Assembly (NCBI GenBank): GCA_033439795.1
Contig: JAUTDP010000001.1
Location: forward strand, 2,232,001-2,296,000
Direction: 5' to 3'
Origin: Sordaria brevicollis
Lineage: Eukaryota; Ascomycota; Sordariomycetes; Sordariales; Sordariaceae
DNA: 64,000 nt
Positions 1 to 11,842 of this stretch are shown here, piece after piece; positions within the stretch are counted from its first letter, which is position 1; each line of letters opens with the position of its first letter. The notes under the pieces are model-generated. The model made no database searches. It was given only the letters and a program-made list of their open reading frames with translations, and was not told where the DNA came from. The position numbers and the translations under genes are program-made.

Positions 1-191
1 CGATTGCGGAGCTGGGCCTGCCACTTGTTCATCGCCCTTGTTACGACGCTCACCGTCCCCTTTTATTCGTCGCATCCCATCACGAATATAATACATACAA
101 CCACGGCAACCGCCTACCCTTCCCAGGTTCTACCAATACCTAACCCTCATACCACGTTTACAAGTCGCATGCCAGCGCAACCACCGACACA
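1..191. other. Upstream leader/promoter end of MAF1
   Basis: The window opens inside the 5' region of MAF1. A 63-codon open frame runs through it, but its composition and lack of any recognisable family argue against a gene. It ends just after the MAF1 ATG, in a different frame. I read it as leader or promoter DNA and see no clear TATA box. Confidence 0.5.
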
Positions 192-1454
192 ATGAAGGCA
201 AGTATACGTTGTACCGGTCGGACCGGGCACCGCTACCATCCAAACACCAGGAGCGGTTGATCGTCGAAAGCAATATTGACCCTTTCACAGTTTCTATCTC
301 TGCCTGCGATAGATGTGGTGACGAGCGCTCTCAACTTCGATACACCAGACTGTCACATCACGGGCAGCTGTGATCTCTATACCACAAAGGCTGCTGGTTC
401 CGACAAGCGCCTCTACAAGAATATTCAACAATCTCTCCAAACACAGCATGACAACTTGATCAAGTTTGGCAAGTCCTTGTCACCACCTCAGCGCGAGTCA
501 ATCGCCGATACCATCAACTTTGAGCGATCTTCACCGTTCGGTTCGCTTAACGAGAAGGCCAACCGCAACACCTATGCCTACCTAATAGCCACGCTCAATG
601 CTTCGCATCCCGACTACGACTTCTCCAACGTCCTGCGACCCGACGACTTTAAGCGCGAGAAGGAGCTGCGGCGTGTCATGGCCCACATCGACAGCACCCT
701 GCAAAGCGTGCGACCCAACTCGTCCTACCTGGACGTCTCCATGCCTCGCATGGGCTCCTCGCCCGCCGCGGCCTCCAGCTTCGGCTCCTCGGGCCTCGGC
801 ATGGCACCGGTCTGGGGCCCGGCCACATGGGCCTCGATCGACAAGGAAATGGACCTCAAAGACTGCTCCATCTTTTCGTACCAGCCCGTCGACGCCCCCT
901 TTGATGAGGAAGAAGGCGCCATCTGGGCGCTCCACTACTTCTTTTTCAACAAGACGCTCAAGCGCGTCTGCTACCTCTACGTGCGCGGGATGCCGGTCAT
1001 GTCCCATAGTCCGAGAATACCGGGTCACCACGCCATCATCTCTGCCAAGGGCGGGCTCGTTCGCCCGCGCCGCGCTTTGTACGGGATCGACGAGGAGCTG
1101 GACGACGCTGGCGCTAACAAGCGCGCTCGCTACTGGCTCGGAGATCAGTTTGCCGAGCGCGTGATGGCGGATGATGACGAGATGGAGGCTGATGATGGCC
1201 TAATATGGAACCGTGATGCTGATGGGGATGTCAACTATCAGTATCATGATGACGAATATGATGACGACTATGATGTGGAGAGTCTGGGGGATTATGAAGA
1301 CGATGAGGAAGATGAAGATGAAGATGACAATGAAATCGACGTCAAGACTGCTGCTGCTGCGAAAGCGGGTGGTGGCAGTAGTTGGCGCTCGCAGAATGTT
1401 CCGTACCGGGGGGTTAGCGAGGATATCGCGAGCAGGATGGAGATTGATGTCTAG
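192..1454 (+). CDS. maf1: Maf1, repressor of RNA polymerase III transcription
   Basis: Joined as 192-197 and 291-1454, giving 389 aa. Maf1 is the nuclear-cytoplasmic phosphoprotein that binds RNA polymerase III and shuts off tRNA and 5S synthesis under stress or low TOR/PKA signalling. The N-terminal block (about residues 1-48, with NFDTPDCHITGSCDLYTTKA and SDKRLYKNI) and the block near residues 212-241 (EEEGAIWALHYFFFNKTLKRVCY) are the classic Maf1 A and B boxes. An IDEELDD block follows, then a very acidic Asp/Glu tail (about 305-360). The first exon is only ATG AAG. It is followed by a 93-nt intron whose donor is GC (GCAAGT) and whose acceptor is TTTCACAG. Without this splice the conserved start MKFLSLPAIDVV cannot be made; the uninterrupted frame would have to begin at a TTG. 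The serine/alanine-rich insert near 155-180 is a probable phospho-regulated linker. Confidence 0.95.
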
Positions 1455-3779
1455 AAGGTGTCGATTCCGTTTCGGCGTCGTTAAGCCTTTTGGAGAAGAC
1501 CTACGATGCACATTTTGGCTTTCTGTTTTTTGACGACAAACGTCTTTTGCGCGCGGGCCTACGGGAGCGTGAGAGGCTCCTGCATTTTCGAAAGATACCA
1601 TGGTGTTGGTTCGCGCTCGCATTTTCTTACCGGTGTTTTTCTCTCTTTTCCTTTCTGATTCGTCTATCTGTTTTGCGTGTACATGGTTTGTTTTTCTCCT
1701 TCTCTTTCTCTTTCTTTCTTACACTGCTTCAACGCATACACAACGGGTATATTGCTGGCTGGCTAGCTTATACAAGACATGGGAAACGGGTTAAGACATG
1801 GGTGGGAGGCATGCTCTTTTGACTCTTAACTTCCACGGATAGCTGGCCAGCATCATGCATTTGGTTCGGAGAGAGCTCACGACGGCGATTCGTGGGCTCC
1901 ATGGGAATTGTTTTCACACGCAATAACACATACGTCTTGCTTTTGGTCTGGTTTATCATCCTTCCTTGTTCGAGTAATCTATGGCTCCAAGGGAAATCAA
2001 TAGTCATGAGGAGAGATTGGGTTATTCAGAAGGGTTAGTTAGGTCAGGTCAGTGAGAGAGACTGCTTAACTCTGGATATACCGTTTTCGGACGAATATGG
2101 GATACTACGAAAGGTTTACGTTCACGTTGCTCAAAGGATGGCAATACACAAGTCTGTATAATGGCTACTGATTTGAGGGTTGTAAAAGCCTTTCAGATTG
2201 CTACAGACGGGCGAAGCAAAGCATCTACGAGAATGGATGGCAGTTAGGTATACGATGGAATGACTAACTCTACTGTACTAAATTTAATTGTTTATTCACG
2301 CATTTTCAATCAATTGTTCTGACTGTCAAAATTGGAAACACGAAACACGAAGCATGAAAAGCTTCTCTGGCAAATGTTTCGAACATGCTTGTGGTGAAAC
2401 ACAGATCGAGACATCGAGACATGGGAATAGGGGGTTGGCTGGTGACGGCTTGTGACGCTGTGAGGTACCCGTTGTTGAACCCCACTATTACCACTGAGCC
2501 CTTGTCCCCGTACGTAAAAAGAAAGAGGATACCGATGACGACAGTGTCTCCCCCGTCGGACTTCCCGGCAGTCTCTCCGCCTCTCTCTCTTTTCTAGGTA
2601 GAGGTAGCTGTCCTCCACCATCCACACAACACCGCCGTAGTTGAAAGAACGAAGACTCCACGACTTTGCTCAGCTCTCCAGGCTCTGGCTTTACGGTCTT
2701 ATTGTACCCGGGCTCCGTCGCTAAACGAGGTTGGGACCTGGGACCAAGACAAGACAAGACCTTATCCACCAAAGAGTCCAAGTGACCCAAATCAGGTGTC
2801 ATCTCGATCGCTATCGATTGTGAAGAAAAAAAAATAAGAAGAAAGTCACCGAGAGAGAGGGTCACTCAGAGGAGTCCGATCGGATGAAGAGTTGTCTTGT
2901 CTGATCTGATCTTTTTGTTTAAATTGAATTAAAACTTGTTCGTTTCTCCCATATCACAAGGACATCAAAAGAATATTCGAGACTAGAACAAAAAGCAACT
3001 CTACCTTTCCCGAGAAAGACTTCGATGGTGTCTTTGAAGTGGTCTAGAAGTGGTCATTATCTGGGTTGGTTCAGGGCAGTGACGACGACGACAACGACGA
3101 GTACGAGTACCAGTACGAAACACCAACTGGTTGAAACATTTCATTCACTCTTCTTCTTGGGAGCCTGAGAAAGAGTGCCTGTGGAGAAGATCACACACAA
3201 CTGAACTGCCAAGGACTGGACTTTGCATTTCCACTTGCATTGTTGCGACATCATCACGCGGGGACGGCAACTCCATCACCTCAGCTGCGAGTCTGACTGA
3301 CTGACTGACTTCAAAAAGCTGTCAAACTCACCGCTTCCCGGTCAAAATCCACACTTCCTACAGTACCCCCGCGACCCCCGCGACCCCCGACACGACATCT
3401 GCTCGTAGGGTCCTCCTCCGCTACCTTCCTCCGCTCCGCCCCCCGTCGGTACGGTATCCATACCCATACCGATACCCCGTTTCGTACCATACCTCCACGC
3501 AAACACCGACCGACCGAATCATCGGTACCGGACTTCCGACCGGTACATTAACCCCCGGTCCCCACGTACCCCCGCCCGCCGCAGCCACAGCCCGTGGCCG
3601 TTGCCGCCATATTTCGGCCGAAAAGAACAGACATCACCCCGCCCCGCCCCACCCCCGGATCGGACTCAACAGGCATACCATACCATACCGATACCACAAT
3701 ATTATCGAGTTGCCCGATCCGAAAAGAAGCCCGGTAGCTGGCTAGTGGTTGGTTACCGAAAATCGCCGGCAACAACAAC
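1455..3779. other. Intergenic spacer MAF1-CCZ1 with CCZ1 leader
   Basis: No gene recognised. The first 350 bases are pyrimidine-rich and probably the MAF1 3' UTR. The second half is the likely CCZ1 promoter and leader. It carries a (TGAC)n run near 3292-3310, a (CCCCCGCGA) repeat at 3366-3390, and many ATACC/GGTA motifs between 3445 and 3700. The open frames here lack any family resemblance. Confidence 0.5.
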
Positions 3780-6700
3780 ATGGCGACAACCACAGGGACA
3801 TCCGGCGCAGGCGCTGGAGGAAAGAACACCAACAGCATCGTCCCCGCTCAACTCGGCTTCCTAGCCATCTACAACCCCAGTCTTGGCACGACGGACGAGA
3901 CTCTCGAAGACCAGATTGTGTACTACGCTTCGGTGACGACACTTAAAGACCAGCAGCGGAGAAGACGACCAAACCGTCGGGGTGGTCATCGTCATGCGCC
4001 ATCAACAGCTGGAGCAGCCCCAGGAACGGAAGCAGTCTCGCAAGAAGAGAAAAATGAGAGGCTCAGACAAATAGGATTGGCCCAGGGCATGGTCGAGTTC
4101 GGCAAAAGTTTCTCGGGAGGGAAAGCGGTTAATACGATTGATACAGAAAAATCGAGGGTGGTGCTTCACGAGTTGGAGCCGGGGTGGTGGATTTTGGCTG
4201 TAAGTTTCGTCCCATCCCGCCAACTATAGAGAGATGGGATGAAGTAACTAACACAGACAAAAAACAGTCTATAGACCTCACCCGTCTTCCTCTACCTGCC
4301 AGCCAAAGCGGTACCGGTAGCAGCAGCAAAACCCCCGCCTCCCCTCCTCAGTCGCCCACCCCTGGTAGTCCTCGCAAGGGATCATCAACAGCAGAAGAAG
4401 ACCAAAAAGCCGAATACTCCTCCCGCGAACTCAAGCCCGCCGCTCTTTTATTGAGGGACCTCCTCCGCGCCCACGCCTGCTTCCTCCTGCATCACGACAG
4501 TTCCCTGTCGTCCCTGTTCGTGCGCACCCAGCGGCCCAAGTTCATCAGCCTGCTCAGCCGCTACTGGGACTTGTTCCTCTCCACCTGGAACGTGTTGCTG
4601 CATGGAAACCCGGCATGCAACATCTACGGCGGCATCAAGATCGCTGCCAGCGGGGAGCTGGGCGTGGGTGTCGGGGAGGAGGACAGGGGATCCGGAGAGA
4701 GGGAAGTTTTGGAGGGCATGGTGGAGAGAATCGAAGGGTTGGAAGATTTGGTCGTGGCCCGGTTTGGAGAGCCAGGTGAAGAAGGAAAGGATCCCACAGA
4801 ATGGCTTGGTACCGGCGCGGAACCGGGTGCAGACGACGGTGCGATTTTCCTGGGCACGGGAGCGCTGTCGAGGCAAAGCTTGCGGTCGGTGCTCTGGTGG
4901 ATGGAGGACATGTACACGTGGGGAGAGAATGCGTATGGAGTTATTGAGAGTCCGACGGCCACGAGGTTAGCGTCCAGGAGACAGCATCGACAGAAGGAGA
5001 GCAGGACCAAGATTGCGCCGCTGGGGGAGGTCATGTCTCCTGGTATCAAGGTGTCGGATTTGAGGTTGCCGCCGCCGAAACCGAAGTTGACGCCGCCTGC
5101 AACGGAGCCGGAGCAGCAGAACAAGACTTTGTCGGCGACAGCTTCGGATTCGGATGGCCGACCGTCCGGGCCGCCGAGGCCGGTTACTTCTTTGCATCCT
5201 CCTAACAAGGGGAAGGGTCAAGCGAGTCCCACGCGGTCAGGGACACCAGCTAGCCCGACGATAACGACGACGGATGAGAATGGAGGCGTGGGCCATCTTT
5301 TTAGTTACCTGAAAATGGGCTATGGAACCCACTGGAGCTTGGGAATGGGTGGCAGCTCTCAGCCCGCAGAAAACAAGCAGAAGGAGAAGATTGAAGATCA
5401 GAAGCCCAAGAAACCACCCAAGGACAACCAGTTCTTGATCGGTCTCATGGGCGACCTGGAGGGTACACCGGCCACTAGCCCCGACGGCGACCCCATCGAT
5501 CCCTTTGAGGAGGATTCCAATTCGCGTCTGCTTTTGCGCACCCTGACTGTGGAAATCGAAAGCGAAGGCGAGAACCGTCGTGCTTCGCAGTTCCAGCAGG
5601 ACTTTGGTAGTCATGATACCGAGCTTGCTGAGGCCGAGCCTCAGGGAACTAGCACCGGCACGGTAACTGTCACCGACGATGATGGCCATCGCCGCGTCAC
5701 GACCGTTACCACGGCCAACAGTCCCGCCTCGACTCTCAAGACTGGTGGGAGTTCCGCGGCTTCCAAGTCTGTCAAGCATCCAGCCTCGGGACCGACGTCG
5801 TCAATGGGTAGCAAAGGAAGCGCCGGTACTACTGGTATCACCACCGCCGCCACCTCTTTCGACTCGCAAGACCGCAACAAAACCAAGAAGCTGCGCGTGG
5901 TCGTCTACGTCATGCGCCCCTTCATCTTCGTGTTCCTCTTCCAGCTGCGCACCGACTCGCTAGCCTGGGAGGGGTTCTACAGGAACTTGCACCAGCAGAT
6001 GGCGCCCTTCCGCAAGTCGCTGTTGCGGGCTACTACGTACAGGCCCGAACGGCCCTTTGACTCTGACTCGGTGGCGGGTGCAGGGAGTGGGCAGATCTAC
6101 GATTTGGTCTGGGACCCCAAGGAACTAACCGTTCACTCGACGATTCCCAACATCCCTGAACCGCCCGTCCCCGTTGCTGCGGGAGTGGTGGGTGGTTCTG
6201 AAACGGCACCAGCTAAAGCGGCAAAGCCGGCTTGGAGTCGTGTTGAGGCTTTGAACACACATAACCAGATCTTGAACATGTTTGTTAGTACCAGAGATGA
6301 TAACCTCACGGGGTACGAGAGGACGTGTAAGACGAGTAGAGGGTGGTGGATCGTTTGGAATCGGATTTTGGAGCGGACTGCTGCTCCTGAAGAGGCTGGA
6401 GGGCAACAGAGGCATCTGTTGTCTGTTTCGTCGTCGGGGTCAACCAGGACTGCTTCCCCGGCTGCGACGTCGCCTGCTGTGGCGTCCTTCGCTGAGGCTA
6501 ACCCTGAGTTGTTCTCGAATGTGAATAAACCGAAGAAGAGAGAAAGGGCGGCGAGCGATAAGACTCTTCGAAGGCGACGCCCTTCGGGTTCGTCACCCGA
6601 TCCATCTGGTGTTTTGTCCGATCCGACCGATAACACCTCTGCAGCCGCCGCTGCTGCTTCTGCTTCGGCATCAGATGATTCAGTGGCTAGCATACCAACA

Positions 6701-7411
6701 GACGAACTACAAGTAGGCATCGAAGCCGTCGACCACGCCGCAGTAGCCACCCAATCCCAATCACAATCCCAATCCCAGTCCGACCACACCGACCATCACG
6801 ATGCCGACAACGAACACGAAGAAGAAGAAGATAATGACTACTCAGAAGAACACACCTCCTCCGAAACCGCCATGCCTCTTACTTCTTCCTCCAATCTTAT
6901 CGATGGCTCGGGCTCCTCATCATCATCTTCAACTAGGAGGAGAAGGGGTCACGATATCATTGAAGTTTCCAAGGAAATCTTCCTTATTCGAAAAGCTACG
7001 GCGGGTGAGTCAGGGACGGGGTTGCCGCTTGCTGAACGCCATCACCAAGGTGGACATCATGGACATGGACATGGACATGGACATACGAAGGGGGTGAGTA
7101 GTGTGGGGAGTGTGGCTAGTGGGTTTGTTAGTGCTGTTACTGGTGGTGGTACCTCTAGTGGTGGTAACACTAACGCAGGTGGTGACAATAAGAACGAGGG
7201 GGGTGGTGCTGGCGCAGCTGGGGCAGGAACTACTGGTACTACCTCTACTACTGCTGGTGGTGCAGCTGGAGAAGGAACGGGAGGGGAGGTGGCAGCACCG
7301 GCTGGAGGAGGAGGTGGTGGTGGATGGGCGGATGGAGCGACCAAGATGGCGCAGGGCATTGGGGTAGATACGAGGAGGTATATTGAGGGGTTGTTGAGTT
7401 TGAATCGGTGA
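3780..7411 (+). CDS. ccz1: Ccz1, vacuolar fusion protein (Mon1-Ccz1 subunit)
   Basis: Joined as 3780-4199 and 4268-7411, giving 1,187 aa. Ccz1 pairs with Mon1 to form the guanine-nucleotide exchange factor for Rab7/Ypt7, needed for late endosome/vacuole fusion and autophagy. Residues about 22-60 (VPAQLGFLAIYNPSLGTTDETLEDQIVYYAS) are the first longin domain shared by Ccz1, INTU and HPS4. Residues about 193-270 (ELKPAALLLRDLLRAH, RYWDLFLSTWNVLLHG) continue the family core. Conserved blocks at about 683-730 (LRVVVYVMRPFIFVFLFQL) and 800-842, and the C-terminal end GVDTRRYIEGLLSLNR, complete it. The protein is long for the family because of low-complexity inserts: Ser/Pro linkers, an SQ repeat, an HGHGHGH tract and a Gly-rich stretch. 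The 68-nt intron has donor GTAAGT, a CTAAC branch site and acceptor AAACAG. Confidence 0.9.
4200..4267 (+). other. Intron of ccz1
   Basis: GTAAGT donor, ACTAACAC branch region, CAG acceptor. Removing these 68 nt joins codon 140 (Ala) in phase 0 to the Ser-Ile-Asp of exon 2. Confidence 0.9.
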
Positions 7412-9448
7412 GCTGTGGGAGTTAGTATGGTAGAGGAGAGTGATGTTGATGGGAGGAAATACCCAGAGAAGCCGGGACAAGAATACTGTGCTGGATGAAG
7501 ACAAGGTAAGTCAGAAGGCGAAGAGGTGAGAAGACTTGGGATGGAAAGCGAACGGCGGTGGTAATAATGACAAAGACATGGGATGAACGATCACTTCAGT
7601 ATTACAGTACATTATACATATGTTTTGGGTTAACACAACGGTAATGAAAAAAAAAAAAAATGGTTCAGTGTCTTTGAGAGTTTACCACTGTCCAAAACCC
7701 TACATTCCTGCTTCATCAGATCTTTCATCACAAAACACAAAAGAGAAGGTGTTTCAGCAACCATCTCCAACAACTCTGGCCCAGTATTGAAGCATAGCAA
7801 CACAACATCTAGACCTGGGCGTTATGAAGCCCTCCGTAAGATAGATACACAAGCTGGTTGAGACGCAGAATGACGTACGTAGCATCTTTACCTTATTCCC
7901 AATAGTCCATACCCTCCCGTCACTTCGTACCGGATCCAGCTCCGGCTTGTCTTGGTCAACCGGGTGTGCCTTTTCTTTCTAGGATCCGCTAAGACCCGGT
8001 TACATAACCGTGCTGTGGGTTAGGCATCAAGGGGCTCTTCTTCAAGTCCTTTCAGAGAAGCTAGCTTCTTGGGCAAGATCAAGTTAGAAATGAAATGAAA
8101 TGATGGTGTGTAGCATTGGGTTCGGGTTCGGCGGTTTTTTTTCCTTTGGGCTCGGTTGTCCGCGGCTGATCTGACTGACTGGAAGAACGACCTGAGATGA
8201 CAAGATGCCACATAAAAGGGAAGGATGTCACTCAAGGAAAACTCAAACACGGACGACAGATAAGGTAGGCTTTATTTAGATGGATGGGTCTATTGAGAAA
8301 GCTTCTTACCGTGCGTGCTATGTAGACGTGACAAAGATGGACCAGGTTTGATAGAATTAAATTTTCCTCGGTGGACTGGACGGAAAGGACTTTGATGATG
8401 TAGAGCTAGCTCTGTAAGTGAATGGGCCCAGCGAAGCAAAGAGCAACTTCAAAAGTGTCTGTTTGTATTGCGTTATCGTAGTCTCTTCACCTTGACTTAT
8501 CTGCTACCTACCCTACCCTACTGGTCGGGCTTGCTTACTTCACCTTCACTTTCTCTCTTCACTCCCGTCTCTTATTATTATTTTATCGGTTCTCACTCCT
8601 CAGTCGGTTTGTTTTCACTTCTCCTTCACTTTACAAGCTTAGGCAAAACTGTGATTTTGAATTACCATGGAATATCAAACGGCGTGTATAGTAGCTATGT
8701 ATGATCCTCAGTCTTCTACCCAGCTCTCTGATCTTTGGGGTTTGATGAGGTTAGTCTAGAGCGCTGGCGGTACACACGAGTGTACTTACAGATGTACAGT
8801 TCAGTTCGTGATGATGCCCCATGACATGACATAACAAGGCACGCTTTTTGCTTCCTGGACGATACAGACAGACCATCCGCTATAGAGAATAACGTATTCA
8901 TCATAAAACTCAGCCATCATCTTTACTTAAACGTGACAGTGACAGTAACTCTGACGTTGACATTGACATTGACTCGAGTTTGGTATCTCCATCATCCCCT
9001 TTGTCTTTGTTCATAAAAGGCAAGCAACAACCACCTCAACCCACTGGACCTTGACCCACTCTCCATGACCCGCCTGCTTCAACCCCCGTTCATTCGTGCG
9101 CGCAACAAGAAAAAAAATCCCATACTTCCATAAACATGTATACTACTAAACTTTCATTCATGAGAGAATCTTCTTTGACAACAACAAAACTTCAACAACA
9201 ACAACAACAGGTGTAGCTTTCATCATAAACAACGTTTCGTTTCATCCCTGGTCTTCCCGGCGCGGGTTCCCATGCAGGGCTTGGTGGAGTTACGCCTGCT
9301 ATATCAAACTTCCATCATCAGAGGATATAGATAGCCCATCGATCAATCAACAGTTACAACATCCCCGATGGGGCGGTGATCCCTGTTGGGCATCCATGGC
9401 CTCCTTCTCTTCGCTGCCTTTACTGCTCCTCGCTGCCTTTGATTCCAC
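7412..9448. other. Convergent intergenic spacer CCZ1-PP2C
   Basis: About 2 kb between two genes that converge here, so mostly 3' flanks. It holds a poly-A run near 7648, GTGACA/TTGACA-type iterations near 8936-8975 and a CAA-repeat tract near 9178-9210. No gene or RNA recognised. Confidence 0.5.
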
Positions 9449-11842
9449 CTAAGCCTTAGCCGGCGAGTTTCCGTCCTCCTTCTTGGCGCTTTGTTGTGTG
9501 CTGTTATCCGCCGCGGCAGCGGCAACGGCCGCCTGCTCCTTCTTGTCCTGGTCGGCAGCCGACGTCTGGGCGGCCTGGTCGTTCGCTGTTGTGCTTGAGG
9601 GAGACTTGGACACTTGGCTGGCGAGGTCCTTGTCCTCCTCGGCGTTGTCGAACATCTCGGCGTCGTCGGCATCGGTCAAGACCTCGGTACCGTCGCCGAG
9701 GAAGATGATGCGGCCCTTGTAGCCGCCCATGCCGAAGGGCTTGCCCTTGTTTCCGTTGTCCTCGAGATCATACCCGCTGTCACTATCATCAAAGTTGTGA
9801 TGCACACCAGGACCACGGAACTCAGCTATAATGTGCGGAAAAAGCGGATATGGTATTAGTGACAAAGCTCTTAAGAAATGCAGAGAAGTAGAGCGTATGT
9901 GCCAGCGACAGCGACATGGGTTATATGAAGTACACGTGTGGTTTTAGAGGGATATATAGGGAAATACGGGGAAAGTTATGATATGGCGAGGTTTGTGTTG
10001 ATCGGTCAGGGGGATGGTGTTTCCCTACCATATTCGGGAGGAGCGCAAGGACCGTCACCGTTGGCAACGCGCTTGGCAATCTCCTCATACCACTCCTCCT
10101 TAGTACGTCCCCTAAGGAAACCAACAATGATCATGGTCATGTTGTCACAGCCAACGCCACCCGTCTCCGAGTTGGAGGCCAGGCAGTTGTCCATCATGTT
10201 TTCACAGATCTTGTCCAAATCCTGCTTGGCGGCAATGCCTCGCCTGACGAACTCGACAACCGCTTGGGAAGACTGGCAATCCCAGATACCTGCGAACACG
10301 AGTGTTAGTTACACGCGTGCTTCACGCAAGACGGGACCTTCTCTTACCGTCGCAAGCAAGTACGAGAAACTCGTCATCGTCGGCCAAGTCGTGGACCATA
10401 ACATCGGGGTATGCGGTAACGATCTGCTGCTCGGGCGCCAGCTCGGCGCTCTTCTTGAACTCGAAATCGCCAATAGCTCTCGACAGAGCGAGGTTCCCGT
10501 TCACGCGGCCAAAGTCGACGAAACCGCCAGCGGCAGTGATACGAGCCTTCTCGCCTGGATAGCCACAAACAAGCAACGGTTAGCACGTGCCCTTATCATC
10601 CCATATAACCAACAAGTGCGCGCGCAACTGCATACCTTCATTCTGAGGCTTGTGGTCGAAAGACAAAGGTTTCGCGCGGCCCTTTACGCCCAGTACGGAT
10701 CTCGAATCGCCAGCGTTGGCCTAAAGTAGACAGGCCGAGTTAGAGAGGGCGGTTCGAGCGGGGGGCTTGTTTCTGTCGGGTTCAACTCACAACATAGAGT
10801 TTATCATCGGTGATAAGACCGACGCATGCGGTGCACCCAGAAACTTCCTCCTCGTATTTGGGATCTGCAACATAGGGGGGCGAATATTAGCTTTTTCGTT
10901 CCGTTCTTGTTTCCGCACCGTACAACACAGCCCGCATTGCAGCACACCAAACTGCCAAGTGAAGCAAAAAATTCTGCTGGACTGTTCAAATATGGATATC
11001 GTACCGTTCAAAATCGCCCGGTCAGTCGCCAAAAAGCCGTCCTTGAGAGCCTGCTCGTAGTTGCCGGTCTTAAATGTGTCCTGCTTCGCAATGATGTCGT
11101 GGATGTTGGCGCCCGCAAATAATGCTACTTTGTCGCCGCCGTGGCCGTCAAAGACGCCGAAGAAGGAGAGCTTTTGGCTGTGTTCCTTGGCCTCCTTGGG
11201 GTTGTTGGCTAGTAGGTCGAGGACTGTCGTGTGCGCGTCCTCCATGCTGATACGCCAGCCCTGCATGGCCGACACGCCGTAGATGAGCCGCTCATCCCCG
11301 CCAGTTGCCGACGCCTATAATTCCGAAGAAAACACAATCAATCGAGTTAGCCAACTTTGTTCTGTTCCGTTTGTGCTTCACATGTTTGGTGATTCGACCC
11401 GGGGCTTGGTCAGCCCGGCGCGCGGGGCAAAGGCGGGGTGGCGGCGTAGGTAGGATTCAGGGCCAGCAGCCCATGGCAAGCCAACGGCGCGCGTAGAGCC
11501 AGCATGGATGCGTGAGGAGGGCAAAGACGGAGCAGGACCAGTCCGCATCGTCTTTTCGCGAGGACCCGACGGTTGGGCGATCCGAAGGCAGGCGGCAATG
11601 AGCAGGACAAACAGGGAGATGTAGCTCGGTAGCGCGATTGCGATGTGGTGAAGAGTGGTTCGACAAGGTGTTTGTGCTTTGCTTGCAGCAGGAAGATGAG
11701 GTGATGGAGAGAGGCAGTTGTGGTAGTAGAGTAGGTAGACCTCTGGCCGGCGCGGGGACGACGACATTCACACGATGAACGAGTGGACAGGATGATTGCC
11801 ACGCACCTTTTCGACGACGGGCTCAGAAAGCGTCTGGCCCAT
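9449..11842 (-). CDS. ptc2: Protein phosphatase 2C, Ptc2/Ptc3 type
   Basis: Seven exons on the minus strand: 11842-11807, 11314-11005, 10864-10791, 10720-10636, 10554-10348, 10289-10029 and 9825-9449, totalling 449 aa. All junctions use GT-AG and restore the family sequence. This is a Mn/Mg-dependent Ser/Thr phosphatase; fungal Ptc2/3 dampen MAP-kinase, Ire1 and DNA-damage checkpoint signalling. Metal-binding motifs are intact: [10 protein letters not shown] (Glu37, Asp38), [10 protein letters not shown] (Asp68, Gly69), LACDGIWDC (Asp237, Asp241) and [10 protein letters not shown] (Asp286, Asn287). The N-terminal [12 protein letters not shown] is a likely N-myristoylation signal (MG). The Ala/Gln/Lys-rich acidic C-terminal tail (about 325-449) follows the usual [17 protein letters not shown] segment. 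The 492-nt first intron follows only 12 codons and is long for this genome. The paralogue-level name (Ptc2 versus Ptc3) is inferred. Confidence 0.93.
11315..11806 (-). other. Long first intron of the PP2C gene
   Basis: Donor GTGCGT follows codon 12 (Lys); acceptor TTATAG precedes Ala13. At 492 nt it is several times longer than the other five introns of this gene (58-203 nt). Long first introns often hold regulatory elements, but I see no specific motif. Confidence 0.85.

Noticed and set aside
582..1031. 149-codon minus-strand frame inside MAF1
   Set aside because: Shadow of the GC-rich Maf1 coding strand; no family resemblance.
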